From Umbelopsis ramanniana AG (Eukaryota; Mucoromycota; Umbelopsidomycetes; Umbelopsidales; Umbelopsidaceae), in assembly GCF_025399195.1 (NCBI RefSeq), contig NW_026252091.1, positions 186,001-250,000 on the forward strand: a stretch of 64,000 bases of DNA. Reading direction: 5' to 3'. A program made the position numbers and the translations under genes. Of the stretch, positions 1 through 11,445 are shown one piece after another. Below the pieces are notes generated by a model that saw nothing but the letters and a program-made list of their open reading frames with translations, was not told the DNA's origin and did not search any database. Numbering within the stretch: the stretch's first letter is position 1; each line of letters opens with the position of its first letter.

Positions 1-1545
1 CGAATATCATGCCTTTTAACATGCGCGGGAGCCAATCTCTGTTAAAGGTATAATGCAGAACGTGCTTGCGAGAAGTCAGGCTAGGGTCAGTATGCAATAT
101 TTGGGATGGATTCATGTTTGACAAAATGGCTGCTGCAAATGCTATTCGCCAGAATTTCTTTAATGGAACACAGGTGATTTTAGGCGTACAAAAGAAAGGC
201 TATAGCTTTGTGTTTTTCGATTGGAGTGGCCTCGGTCTTTTTCCATTGTAAGCTACTGCAGCCACATTAGCTGTTGACACCATACCAAAACTGTTTCTTG
301 TCAGGTCAAGCACAGCATAAACATTGACGACAGTGCAGGCACAATTGGCAAATATATCACTGTGGTGAATTCCCATAGACGGGAGAATTCAATGATGGTC
401 AATTGGAACATAAATTACAGGGTTCACAATGGCGGCTTAACAGGTTTTTTCTGCAGGCCAACACTAGAGCTTGATGATGGCCTTTTTCCGATCAGACGTT
501 TTTTCTCTTGGATATTTCCGTTAAATCAGGCCATTTTGAACTTTTCCCCTGAAAAAAGTGTTGCTCAGTTCCGATGCTGAAGTAGATGATCGGCAGATCG
601 GACTATTTTCAAGCCCTCTGAATCAACCTACCACTCCAAAGAGGAATAGCAATATATGAGAGGAGTCTACTCCATTTGAAAATGCAATTTTCAAAAAGTA
701 TATTCATAAATGCAACATTGAGCTTTTCCACTTAGGAGATGAGTGTAAGCTTTGGCAATTAAGAAGGGAGTTGCTGGCAAGAATAGACAAATGCGTAATG
801 ATAGTTGTGGCTTGCAAGCCCTAGTGAACTCTTTCTTTTGTTTGGCTGAGACATTCCTGCTTCTGTCCAGCTCGTGTCAATTCCCGTCTATAGCAAATCA
901 TCACATACCTCCTTGGCTGGATGTTCCCATCATGCTCCTTTCCATCAAGCGACTTGAAGGGAAACGACCTTTTATCAGAATTGAAAAACCCTGTAACCAC
1001 TATAAGGGCGTCGTTGGTAGTTTGGACTCGCTGTGGTAGCTACGTTTATCTTTTGACGGCGCCTTCATCGGTGGTTTGACCCAATTTTTCTGGTCCTGAG
1101 CATGGACAGAGAACAGCTTACTGCTTGATTGGAAAAAAGACCTTGCCCCCAGATATCTTTTTTGATTTCTTTTCTTACTGAAGCCGAGATATGCATTGAC
1201 AAATTGGTCAATTCCGAATCTAAAATATTGAAAAAGCCCCCTTCCATAGATTTCCTTGTACGTATAAATAAGTAACTCTTTGAGTCGCGGTTCTCATGTT
1301 ACCCCTAGGGAGTAATGGGATGTGTTAAATCAGGAACAGAATGAAGACTGCCTTCATCCTTCACCGAGGTCTCTCATTCGCTGTATGGGTTAGGTTGCAG
1401 TGCCGATCGCGTAGAGTGACTGACATATCGCATAAAAACGGCTGCCCGTTTTCTAATTAGTTCTCAATTCACTCTATTTCTGATTTGGCCCTGGTATTGA
1501 AGATCGAACCTCGGACACTTAATTGTACACTCTTAATCTCTGCAG
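1..1545. other. intergenic, no gene recognised
   Basis: Only short unconnected reading frames are present on both strands, with no recognisable domain and no convincing splice chain. The last part (about 1480-1700) is the pyrimidine-rich promoter and leader of the downstream kinase gene. The stretch could hold the 3' end of a gene lying to the left, but nothing visible supports this. Confidence 0.5.
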
Positions 1546-1552
1546 TATATAA
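1546..1552 (+). promoter_or_regulatory. TATA box of PASK-like kinase gene
   Basis: TATATAA lies 155 bases before the kinase ATG, followed by a C/T-rich leader typical of fungal promoters. It is a positional inference; no transcription start is known. Confidence 0.4.
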
Positions 1553-1706
1553 CGTGTGCATACCAGCCAGAGTCAAATATCGTTTTCCCTCTCTCTTTTC
1601 AATCATCACTTTTTTCCATTCTGAAACCTATTCTCCAGTAACCAACGGCTCACTCATTTCAATTCATCCAATCTCTTTTGCAAACCTCACACCCTGACAC
1701 CTCACC

Positions 1707-3077
1707 ATGGCAGCGACAGGAATGATCTCCAATCAAATACATATCCATCCAAATCAGCGATTTGAACCCTCCAGCGAAGAATTTCAATGCGGCTACTATG
1801 CCACCACTCCACCCACCGCAAAAATGTCTCATCCACGTTTATCTAGTAAATCATTGCTGTCGCCTATCTCACTCACCAACAGCGCCAAACCTATGCAAGG
1901 ACACCAAGCTCTTCCCCTCTCTCCACCCCAGACACCTAAACCGCCGTCAGGTACAAGCCCTAAACAAATGACCGTGTCAGCTCAGCATTTGAAGAACCAT
2001 GCTTTCCATCCGCAGTTTGATGCAAAGTATGCCATCGGCGAAGAACTTGGCAACGGTGGATTCGGTTTTGTCGTCTCTGCCATCCAAAAACACACCAGCC
2101 GTGAAGTTGCCGTAAAATTTATCTTTCGAGATAAAGTGCCGGCTCACGCATGGGCTAATGACAAGGACCTGGGTATGATTCCCATGGAAATCTATGTCCT
2201 GAAGAACGTCAGACATCCAAGCATAATCGCTTTCTTGGACGCTTTCCAAGACACTAAATTTTTTTACCTGGTCATGGAGCTGCACGGCACACAATGGTCG
2301 GCCACCAACCCCCTTTTGGTATCACCCGAAGCTAGACTTTCAAAGCTGGCTGCTGCAACTGAGCAGCAGCAACTTCGATCTGGTATGGTCATGACAGGAC
2401 CTCCCACGCCTCCAGAAGAGCCGATATTCCCTCCTTTGGATGATGGCTCTCCACGACCCAATTTATTGGTCAGAAGAACATCGTGTGATCTATTCGAGTG
2501 CATCGAGCACCACTCGAAATTTTCTGAAAAATTGGCCAAGAAAATCTTTCGTCAAATCATAGAGTGTGTCAGCTACCTGAGTGATATTGGGGTATGTCAT
2601 CGCGATATCAAAGATGAAAACATTGTCATCGACAATAATTATGTGGTAAGCCTCGCATGCTTTGCTGCTCATGCCTATCACAAGTATGAAGCTAAATTGC
2701 TATAATTCAAAAAGGTTAAACTGGTCGATTTTGGATCGGCGGTTATCCTTCCTCGCTCCAATGCCATCAAACCTCACTACTTTGACAAGTTTTACGGCAC
2801 CATCTCCTTTGCCTCGCCTGAAATATTACTCTGTAAACCTTACTGCGCAGAACCAGCGGAAATTTGGTCGCTAGGCATTTTGCTGTATACCGTCTTGACC
2901 GGCGAAGTGCCTTTCAACGATCCTAACCAGGCTATTTCCGGCCCGTATGCTCCACCACGAGTGCATTGCACACCGTCATGCCTTCATCTCATAGAGAGAA
3001 TGCTGGAAAAGACCCCCGAAAAACGTGCCACTATCGCTGAAGTCATGGAACATGCCTGGTTCAAAGAAACCGAATAA
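1707..3077 (+). CDS. PAS-kinase (PASK/Psk)-like serine/threonine protein kinase
   Basis: Two exons, 1707-2645 and 2715-3077, encode 433 residues; the 69-base intron has GTAAGC...AAAAG ends and restores the frame exactly before the DFG motif. The kinase domain starts near residue 108. It has the glycine loop GNGGFGFV, the VAVKF lysine near 137, HRDIKDEN near 298 (catalytic Asp 300), DFGSA at 318-322 and an SPE-type activation segment end. The sequence around HPSIIAFLDAFQD and VMELHG, and DFGSA itself, match PAS kinases (human PASK, yeast Psk1/Psk2), which tune sugar storage and translation to nutrient state. About 65 extra residues, Pro-rich with PPTPPEEP, interrupt the domain between VMELHG and DLFECIEH. 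No PAS domain is visible; the first 100 residues are Ser/Pro-rich and probably disordered. The ATG has a good context (ACCATGG). Kinase assignment is sure, PASK subfamily likely. Confidence 0.92.
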
Positions 3078-3305
3078 TGCCAATCTATCTACGGATCCTA
3101 CACCAAGTCACTCATATCACTTTCCTCACTCCATATTCCGACGTCAAGATACTATCACATTGCAAAATTTTGCAATTTTTTCCCCCCAAAATTTATACGC
3201 CGAACGTGCCTTGCCGCCCGAGAAGCAGTACACTATGTTGAATCTTTTTACCAAAAATAAGCCGACAACGCTATGAACCTATATCCTATTTCCCTGTCTA
3301 ATTGT

Positions 3306-3359
3306 GAATATACCACCTTTTTCTTTAGTTTCGAATATACCACCTTTTTCTTTAGTTTC
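3306..3359. repeat. 27-bp tandem duplication
   Basis: Two perfect adjacent copies of a 27-base unit beginning GAATATACCACC lie in the 3' flank of the kinase gene. It is probably replication slippage. Confidence 0.9.
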
Positions 3360-3453
3360 TCTTTCTATCATTTAGACGAATGCGTTTACGCAGTGTCTTG
3401 CTTTCATATATTCTCAAGCTGCTCATAATGTAATTTCCAACTCTAAGCACAAA

Positions 3454-3728
3454 TACAAGTTCAATGTCTCTACAAGGTCAATGTCTCTACAAGTTCAATG
3501 TCTCTACAACTTCTTTTTACTGAGTGTCTCTANNNNNNNNNNNNNNNNNNNNNNNNNNNNNNNNNNNNNNNNNNNNNNNNNNNNNNNNNNNNNNNNNNNN
3601 NNNNNNNNNNNNNNNNNNNNNNNNNNNNNNNNNNNNNNNNNNNNNNNNNNNNNNNNNNNNNNNNNNNGAGTGTCTCTACAAGTTCTTTTTTACTGAATGT
3701 CTCTACAAGTTCTTTTTACTCAATGTCT
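3454..3728. repeat. minisatellite with motif ATGTCTCTACAAGTTC
   Basis: Imperfect units of about 16-27 bases share the core ATGTCTCTACAAGTTC, often extended by TTTTTACTGA. They flank both sides of the run of Ns. Reading frames across it are repeat artefacts. The true length is unknown because the array contains the assembly gap. Confidence 0.85.
3533..3667. other. assembly gap (135 Ns)
   Basis: A run of 135 N characters lies inside the minisatellite; the assembler probably could not resolve the repeat, so true array length may differ. Confidence 0.99.
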
Positions 3729-3974
3729 CGATGATGTACCGAAAAAGTCTTGAAAAAGTTGTACAAAATTTGGATTCAAGTCATAGTGGTAATTTTATTT
3801 TGTCGTTTTTGAGTCCAAGTAATACTGGTAATTTATTTTGTCGTTTTTAAATAAGATGTGTCAGGTAAAATAAGATGCGTCAGGTAAATGAAAAAGGTGT
3901 ACCAGGTTGATGCAGATACAGTATACAGTACTGAAATGCATCAAAGAATTTATCGCAGCTCAGGGCTTATCATT

Positions 3975-5982
3975 TCAGTGATGAAATTGGAAGTCAAGTC
4001 TCTTGTTTCCTTTGTCCGGTGTGGTCGCCAAGTAGTGCTCCTTTTCTTCTGCAGTATAGGATCCCCAAATCTTTGCCTTATACTTGTTACGCTGAATATA
4101 ATACAACTTTACGCCAAGAAACAAAAAGATATCGAACACGCAAATGCCTATCAAAACCTTGTTGCCACGCTTGTAGAACGGTGCATCGTCCGCCCGGTAA
4201 ATATTGGACGAAACGATACCACCAATTTGAACCATGATGTTATATACAGCAGCACTAACTGTCCTTGTCCTCACAGTATTGGAGTTGATCGAGTTCCACC
4301 CCACCAAGATTGGATGACCTGTACAAAGCAAACAATCGGTCTCAGTCATCATGACCGAAAAGAGGGGTCACTTTGCTTCACACTCACAGTAAGGGTAACC
4401 CACTAGCAGAATAAGCACAGCATATCGGATCCAAGGGTTCGTATCGTTCGAAATGGTTTCCAAAGCGATCAAAAGTGGAAGAGCCCAAATTACTCCTGCC
4501 ATGGACGTAAGTGCCCTTTCCTTTACCCATTTGCTAAAGTATGCTAATAGCAAGTTCTGGTATGGATTATTTTTCACGTTAGGCAATGCAGAGACAAACT
4601 CCCGTCCTTCAACTTACATTTATCATAAACAACACACTTCCAGGAATGGTCAGCAGGTTTGAGTTGAACGTTCCAAACCCAAGGTTCTTCAAGGTCAGCG
4701 TCAAGTAACCAGCAGGTGGAGCCATAGGGATATACGCCACCAAGCCAAGGAGATAAAGTCCCCAATTGTCATAGTCACACAGTGATCGCCAAAGGTCTCG
4801 GGGGCCAACAGCAGTTCGGTTATTCATGTCTCCTTTGGAAGGATCGTCTCGAAGTACACGGTTAACCATTATAATCTCTTCTCGCTCATTGAACCATCCC
4901 TGGCCCCTTAGAAAACCTTTGGTTTGAGTTGGCGATGGTGGAAGATAAAAGAAAGAAACCACGCCGACAATCAGTGTCAACGACCCTTCGATCAAGAACA
5001 GGTACCTCCAACCTGACCATCCATTGACACCACGTAGATGCAATAGACCGTAGGCCAAGAATGACCCTATCACCGTGGTGCTTGTGAGAGATACCCAAAA
5101 GTAGCTGAGTCGAATAGGTAATTCATCTCCTTTATAAAAATAGGACAGATACAGTACAATGTCCGGGATGACTATATATTTCACATCAGTAACACAATCG
5201 TAACACCTGGCATATTGACGATCAACTTACATCCTCCTTCAAGTCCGCCCAGCAGTCCACGAGTAGCATAGAATGAAGATCTTGAATTGATACGGGACTA
5301 CAGTGCAGGGGATGAGGCGGTATGGTATAAGGCAGACGAGAGTTTGAAAAATCGCTTACTTGGGACATGGCCACTATACTCCACAAAGTCATCTGGATAG
5401 GTATCCACCTGTCGGGTCCAAGTTTCTTGCTAACAAGTTGTGAAGGAAGCTATACATGCTTGATAAGTTAGTCACAACCCATGGCGAGTCAATCAAATAT
5501 TTCAATTTCTGGTTCCATCTTTGCTTACCTCCATCAGCAGGAAGCATACCAAGAAGATGGTTTGACCCGTGTTGTAATCATTGGTAGTGAGACCAAGGTC
5601 GGTCAAAAAGTCATCCGTCAAAGCATTGGCTGGAGATACAGGTTAGCATGGCCATGATTCATTTTTTTTCTTTCAGTCAACTTTTACACATACATATATT
5701 GCCACGGTCCAACTGTAGAGCGACAAACATGATGCAACACCACACCATGATTCTCCAATCGATCTTTCTCACTAGTACTCTTTCTTCTTCTTCAGTCCAC
5801 ACGGCTTTGGGATCGAAGCGGTGATACCCTTCATACTCTTCAAGAGGTTTGTAGTATGCAGCTAGCTTATCATCGCTAAAGTCCGATTCGCTGAGGACAA
5901 TGTCTTCAACGTTTAAAACCTTGGCGTCTTGGTCAACCTTTCGGTCAATGACCGTATCCAATGAAGCTGCTTCAGAGGGCAT
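3975..5982 (-). CDS. MFS anion:cation symporter, DAL5/allantoate-permease type
   Basis: Seven exons on the minus strand (5982-5694, 5629-5529, 5449-5360, 5297-5231, 5171-4618, 4556-4388, 4318-3975) join in frame to 537 residues. The order of conserved blocks is that of fungal DAL5-family carriers: LDRGNI after the first membrane helix, [66 protein letters not shown]-like segment, NSVRTRT-like [14 protein letters not shown] and FYKRGNKV. These proteins are plasma-membrane importers of small organic anions such as allantoate, nicotinate, biotin or pantothenate precursors; the substrate cannot be told from sequence. The N-terminal 80 residues are acidic and cytosolic. Every intron is short (54-79 bases) with GT-AG ends. 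No start ambiguity: the first ATG opens exon 1. Confidence 0.93.
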
Positions 5983-6634
5983 GAAAAGATACTTTGGGTT
6001 CTATAAAGGATATGGTTTGAAGCTCTTTGGCATTTAAATAAAGAATGTCGGTACACTTACAACAAAGCAGAGAAAAATCGCGCCTTTTTTGTGTTACAAA
6101 TGTCGAGTTCTCGATAATCTAAAAAACACTCTTATAACGAACAAAACGGCTGTTCAGAAGGTGCTAATGACAACGCCTAACATGTCCAAGTGCATGTTGA
6201 AGAAAAAGGTATAATCACGCAATAACCTGAGAGAGTAAGCATTTTTGATCTTACACACATTGTGGAGGGTATGGCGAAATGTAAATTTGGCTTCCCGTAT
6301 TTCCATCATCAGTCCGTTTTGTATGCTTATATCTCATGTGCCCGGTGGACATCTTTCAGTAATGCGATAGACTGCACCAGGCCACCCCATCACATTGGAT
6401 ACAGCGACAATTGTTAGATTGCTTTTGCGTTTTCATCATCCAAGCCTTTGAGATAGAGCTACTAGATAGCAACTTCTTAATTAGGAAACCACCACCGTAT
6501 GTCGCTAACAAAATGCGAAGGAAAGGTCTTGCTGGTGAAAAAACGCATGCAACCACTATTGATAGCCTTGCGCGGACATGTCCTATTCAACTTGGCGGTG
6601 GATAGTTATGACAGCTGCTGCACCAACGCTGCCC
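5983..6634. other. intergenic, no gene recognised
   Basis: Upstream flank of the transporter gene. Short frames only; AT-rich with no repeats or RNA gene that I can recognise. Confidence 0.5.
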
Positions 6635-6947
6635 ATGCCTAAAGGTACTCTAAAGCCTTGCGGAAGAACGGTGAGAGTCGTGCCTAAAGGTAAGCTAAAG
6701 CCTTACGCGTGAAATGGTGAGAGTCGTGCCTAAAGGTAAGCTGAAGCCTTACGGGAGAATGGTGAAAGTCGTGCCTAAAGGTAAGCTGAAGCCTTAGGGG
6801 AGAATGGTGAAAGTCGTGCCTAAAGGTAAGCTGAAGCCTTACGGGAGAATGGTGAAAGTCGTGCCTAAAGGTAAGCTATGGTGAGAGGCGTACCTAAAAG
6901 TCAGCTATGGTGAAAGTCGTGCCTAAAAGCAAGCTAATGTGTAATCA
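6635..6947 (+). repeat. 45-bp minisatellite, five full and three short units
   Basis: Units start GTGCCTAAAGGTAAGCT and are 45, 46, 45, 45 and 45 bases long (6635-6679, 6680-6725, 6726-6770, 6771-6815, 6816-6860), then shorten to 29-base units to about 6947. Each full unit contains GGTAAGCT, a near-consensus 5' splice site, and on the plus strand reads as a basic 15-residue peptide (PKGKLKPYGRMVK). Stops and the 46-base unit break any long frame, so coding is unlikely. It lies about 400 bases upstream of the TATA box of the LAGLIDADG gene. Confidence 0.9.
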
Positions 6948-7042
6948 AAAAAGGGAGATAAAAAGATATTATTTGACCAACCTTTTATGAATAATAATGT
7001 GTCTACAAGGAAACTATCAATACAGGGTCAATCCCAAAGTTG

Positions 7043-7074
7043 AAATGTCGAAATGTCGAAATGTCGAAATGTCG
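7043..7074. repeat. (AAATGTCG)4 microsatellite
   Basis: Four perfect copies of an 8-base unit. Confidence 0.95.
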
Positions 7075-7350
7075 AAGAATGGCCAATGACTAAAGCAGCC
7101 CTTTGCGCACCGTACCTAGCACTTTTCATAAACCAATCAATTACCTCAATACGCTCTTCAAAGCAGTGTGATAGTCTCGAGAGATATAAAAAAATAAAAA
7201 AAGCAATATCGGACGCAAGGTTGATGCATGCGCCACGTTGTGTAGTTTAAAATTACGCACAGACACTACTGACACCGCACAAACACCATGGCTACCGTGG
7301 AAACACCACCACTTGCATCGAGAAATCACTGCGAAAAAACACCTTTATCA

Positions 7351-7357
7351 TATATAA
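7351..7357 (+). promoter_or_regulatory. TATA box of LAGLIDADG/KNPEK gene
   Basis: TATATAA is followed by a long C/A-rich leader containing ACCACC and CCATCACACC runs, before the preferred ATG at 7670. Confidence 0.4.
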
Positions 7358-7669
7358 TGTAGTACCCACCACCCCCTCCATCACACCCCAAAACCTTTTT
7401 ATCACAAAATCATTGACGGAGCCGCAGAGCTCTTTTCCATCACACCACACCCTTCTCTTCAATAACCCATCTCACAATCCGTCCCCCTACAGAAAAAGAC
7501 CTTTTTCAATAACCAGCGTACCGCCATCATCCAACAAAAGTAACGGGACACAAAAATGTCATTTACTTTTAATTGTCCTTTTATTGTTATTGCAATACAT
7601 AAAAGGCGAGCCCCCGCCCAACCGCTTTCTCTTGACAACATCTTCTCTCTTGTACTAAAAACAATTACC

Positions 7670-10600
7670 ATGGAAAAGAAACAAAGGTGCCCATTACATG
7701 CTGCTAACAAACATCCATTACCCTGTAGTGCCGCAAGCGATAGCTCTCGTAAAGCCAAATCCACGTCCTCTGGAAAGCGTAAATTCTCATCCGACACCGA
7801 TCTTGGCGAACAAGACCATGGCCGCCCGTCAGACTTTGACACCGACCTTAGCGAGCAGGACCATTACCCGTCAGAATTCGACACTGACCTTGGCGAACAG
7901 GACGACTACCCGTCAGACTATGTCTCTTCTGATGACGAAGATGCCATGGTCGACATCATGCTGGATCGTATGACTCAAGGTGATGAGCAAGACGAGGAAG
8001 ACGAGGACATGTTCGACGAGTTCGTCTTGGAGGATGAAGACCTTCTTTCAGAACACGACAGCGAACATGATGAGACAGGGGACGAACTGCTTGACTCTGA
8101 CAACGAGGAAGAGCTGGACTTTGAAGTCGAAGAAGAGCTGCTGGACTTAAAAGATGAAGAAGAGCTGCTGGACCTAAAAGATGAAGAAGAGATGGCTTTT
8201 GAAGACGAACAAGAGATGGACTCTGATATTGGGGAAAGCGAAATGGTTCCTCAACCAGTGTACAAAGATAATACAAGAATAGGACTCCTTAAAACAAACG
8301 CTCTACCTGTCAACGTCCAAGACGGTAATGAAATTATTATTTCTTTCTGTAAAGCTGCTTTTATTAACCTTTTGCCACTAAATCAGATAATGACGACTAT
8401 CTAGCCGATTTCAGCAAAGGATCTCTCGAAAACTTTTACGCCTTGGGCTACCTCGCTGGCGATGGATGCCATACTGTCAATGATGGAACTCTGGGTATTG
8501 TCTGTGAATCTCTCATGTACTTGGAGGTAGTGCAGGTGGTGAAAATGCTTGGTGTCTCCAACCCAAAGTTTGTGTAAGCGAAAAATTTACATTTGCGTAT
8601 TCTCAACGAACTATATGGTGGCCTAATGTGATCTGCCTTAGCTTTCGTAACTCGTCACTTTCGAAGTCTGCTCTGTTGAAGAAGGGCAACGTCACAACAA
8701 GCGGTATGCGCTGGACATGTCCGAACAAGGATTTTGAAAAGAGTTACCGTCAGCTTGGTCTGCCCTCTTCCAAAGTCTTGAGGACCGATCCTGAAAAGAT
8801 CAAGACCTTTTTCCCTGACTTTGACCGGATGGTGATGTTTCTGTTTGGACTCATCATGTCTGATGGCTGCGTTGTTAGTCAAATACGCTACACGGATGCC
8901 ACAAGGCAGTTGAGGCACCTTTGCATTGTCTTGACGGACAAGATCCTTCTTGAAGTCTTGATGGAAAAAATCAACGTCTTCATCACATCGCAATACCCTG
9001 ATATCCATTCCAAAGCTCATATACTTCTGATGGGAAAAGTGAAGGAACATCATTTCGATAGATGGGTATTGATTGTGCCAAAGGAAATCGCAGCTGTACT
9101 TATAGAAATATACGAGTCTCTGACAGAGGCAGTATGCGAGAAAGTACAATATGCAAAAAGGCTTCTGTTGGTCATGCCAAGCCAACAGCAGTCTTTGCGA
9201 CTTCAAGGAATCTCCTGGTGTGCCACTGTCACTGCTCTCGAAGACCGCTATCAAGCAGAATTTGCAAAGGATAATGGATCCTTGCGATCAACTGTGCTGG
9301 CAATGGCTGGGTAAGTTAAGAAATAATGGCAATGAGAATATATATAAACATATAACGTTCATACTCGTTTACAGGGACTTGTACTCCAAACCGCTGGAAG
9401 TCTACAACAGCCTTCAAAAGTTAGCTGGATGGGATAGTCTCGACAGCCCACAAGACTTCAGACATCTTGACTTTGTTATGCGCGTGCGAGAAATGAAAAA
9501 TGCACCACACAACGATCTTGAAATACAAATGCTCATTGCATATATCGAACTCTGCCAATACAGGTTGTTAGATTGTCCTCCGAAGGACGATAAAAACCTC
9601 GTAAGTTCTATTTCTGTTTGCAAATTTGCCCACATAATCTTGACTTATCAAATCGTAAATAGGTTTTGAAAGAAGAGTATCCGGTACTGGCGATTTTCTT
9701 TTATCGTGACATGTTGAAAACACTGCTAATCAGGACACCTTGGCAGAACAAAGTCATGCAAAAAAGAGAATATGATAGGATGTGGAGCAAGGTAATACTG
9801 TATAGACATGATGTGATGTTCGTCGCCTTCAACTGACACCACTTTTAGAATAACCCTGAGAAGATGAAAGCCAGGTGGCGAAGATACTACAAGGTATATT
9901 ACGACGCCTCCCATGGAATTCAAGCTGTTGCCGTTCCCTTATAATAAAGTATGCATACAGAAAAACAAAGAAGAAGTCAAGCAGAGAAAGAGAGCTTGGA
10001 GAATAGTAAGTACATAGCCTTTTCTTTTGTGCACACGCTTGATTACCTTGCCCAGCCTAACAATTGTATACAGAAAAATATAGAAAAAGTCCGCGAGCAA
10101 GTGCGAAACTATTGCCAAGTAAGTCAACACCGTTTGCAATCTTGCTCTCGTTAAACAAACTGACACATGATGCCTAGAAACCCGAAAATGTTTTGAAACT
10201 CAAACAACGCTTCAAAGCATATCAACTGGTGAGTGGCTTCTGATTTATGCTGAAGGAAGCTCAACCTTTCCGTTCAACCTATCCGTTCAACCTTTCCGTT
10301 CGTTCGAGCTAACCGAATTCGCCAAATAGAAAAATCCAGAAAAGTTTCGAGAATATGCTCGCCAATATTATTGGGTAAAGTGGATTGATCTGCACAGCTT
10401 TATAACACTTGTTGTCGACACAGACTGAAACAAAATTATAGAGAAATCGAGAGGCAAGAAACGAGTACGGCCGTAAGCGATGGAGAAACAGAACCACAGA
10501 AGAGAAAGAAAGAGAGAAAATGGTGGCGAAGGCATGGAGAGACGTAGGTACCTCCTCTTGGGTATTGTTCCAAATGTTGCTCGCTACTGTTGATTAACCG

Positions 10601-11445
10601 GCACATAAAGAAAAACCCAGGCAAGGTTCGCGCGTCCACCGAGCGCTACCGAAAGGTAAAGCATTTGCTTATTGGGTCAGCCGTGTTCTACGTATTTTCA
10701 CTCATACTTGCAAATAGGGCCACATGGAGGAACACAACGAACGGCACAAAGCTTGGGTTACAGTAAGTCGATATCATTTGCTCTATGTAGGCAAACATGC
10801 CCATACACTTCAACTGATGCTGGCATGAAGAAAAACCCTGAAAAGATGAAGGAGTCTCGAAAAAAGCACAATGAGGTAAAAGTCCATATTCATTGTGAAT
10901 GTACACACTTAGCGTTCCGCTTTCATTGCCTAATTTCTTGATGGATCCTTGAAAAGAAAAACATCGAAAAAAACCGAGCAGTCAGCAGACAGTATCACAC
11001 GGTAAGCTAGATGAACGCTATGGGTTGCTTGTTTGCACTATCTGACACCTGCTCATAGGACAATCGAGAAAAGATTCTGGAGCGCAAAAGAAGATACCGT
11101 GAACTTAATCGCGAAAAAGTAAATGAGCAAAATAGGCAATCTCTGGTATGTGCGCTTCCGTTCAAGTGAATGTTTAGAGTACCGCCGTAAGACACGTCGA
11201 GGCACTCTTGGCTATCGGCATATGCATATTCGCTTTAAAAGACCGTACTAAAGGGAGCCTTGTTGCTCTTTTAGATGCGTAGAAAGGCAGCGGCCGCGGC
11301 CAAGGCGGCCGAAGCTTCGACCTCCTCCGTCAAGACTGTCGTAAAATCGGAAGAATTGGATGAGCCACAAAGCGATGAACCCAAACCCGAAGAACAAGAA
11401 GTAGACGACTCAAAGCTAAAAAACAAGATGAAGCAGTATAAATAG
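7670..11445 (+). CDS. LAGLIDADG homing-endonuclease-like protein with KNPEK micro-exon repeat tail
   Basis: Seventeen exons join in frame to 878 residues: 7670-8324, 8387-8573, 8642-9310, 9375-9600, 9663-9791, then 9849-9893, 9961-10005, 10074-10118, 10178-10228, 10330-10374, 10442-10543, 10611-10655, 10718-10762, 10831-10875, 10957-11001, 11059-11145 and 11275-11445. Residues 1-218 are highly acidic, with three copies of a DTDLGEQD unit. Two LAGLIDADG-type motifs follow, YLAGDGC at 240-246 and FGLIMSDGC at 349-357, each with the acidic residue kept and each followed by a strand and a KDxLLE-like helix, as in single-chain homing endonucleases. Residues 623-822 are eleven repeat blocks of the type KNPEKxxExxRxY, one exon each. 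The tail is Ala/Glu/Lys-rich. The ATG at 7670 (TACCATGG) is preferred; an in-frame ATG at 7556 would add 38 residues. Role unknown: a domesticated or still mobile DNA-binding protein is possible. Splicing is predicted, not seen. Confidence 0.8.
9849..11145 (+). repeat. array of eleven phase-0 repeat exons (15-residue unit)
   Basis: Eight of the eleven exons are exactly 45 nt; the others are 51, 102 and 87 nt. All begin and end between codons and are separated by introns of 55-101 bases. Decoded units include NNPEKMKARWRRYYK, KNIEKVREQVRNYCQ, KNPEKFREYARQYYW, KNPGKVRASTERYRK, KNPEKMKESRKKHNE and KNIEKNRAVSRQYHT. The 102-nt and 87-nt exons each hold two units, as expected after loss of an intron. 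The pattern points to repeated duplication of an exon with its intron; intron sequences are now too diverged to align by eye. Confidence 0.85.

Noticed and set aside
3481-3850. Frames spanning the run of Ns
   Set aside because: Artefacts of the gap and the minisatellite.
6635-6947. CRISPR-like array
   Set aside because: Direct 45-bp units without unique spacers in a eukaryotic genome; an ordinary minisatellite.
7556-7669. Upstream in-frame ATG of the LAGLIDADG gene
   Set aside because: The added 38 residues are hydrophobic, lack the acidic character that follows, and the ATG at 7670 has a better context; it cannot be fully excluded.
10260-10320. TTCCGTTCAACC repeats as a regulatory element
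   Set aside because: They lie in an intron of the repeat-exon array and are simply part of its pyrimidine tract.
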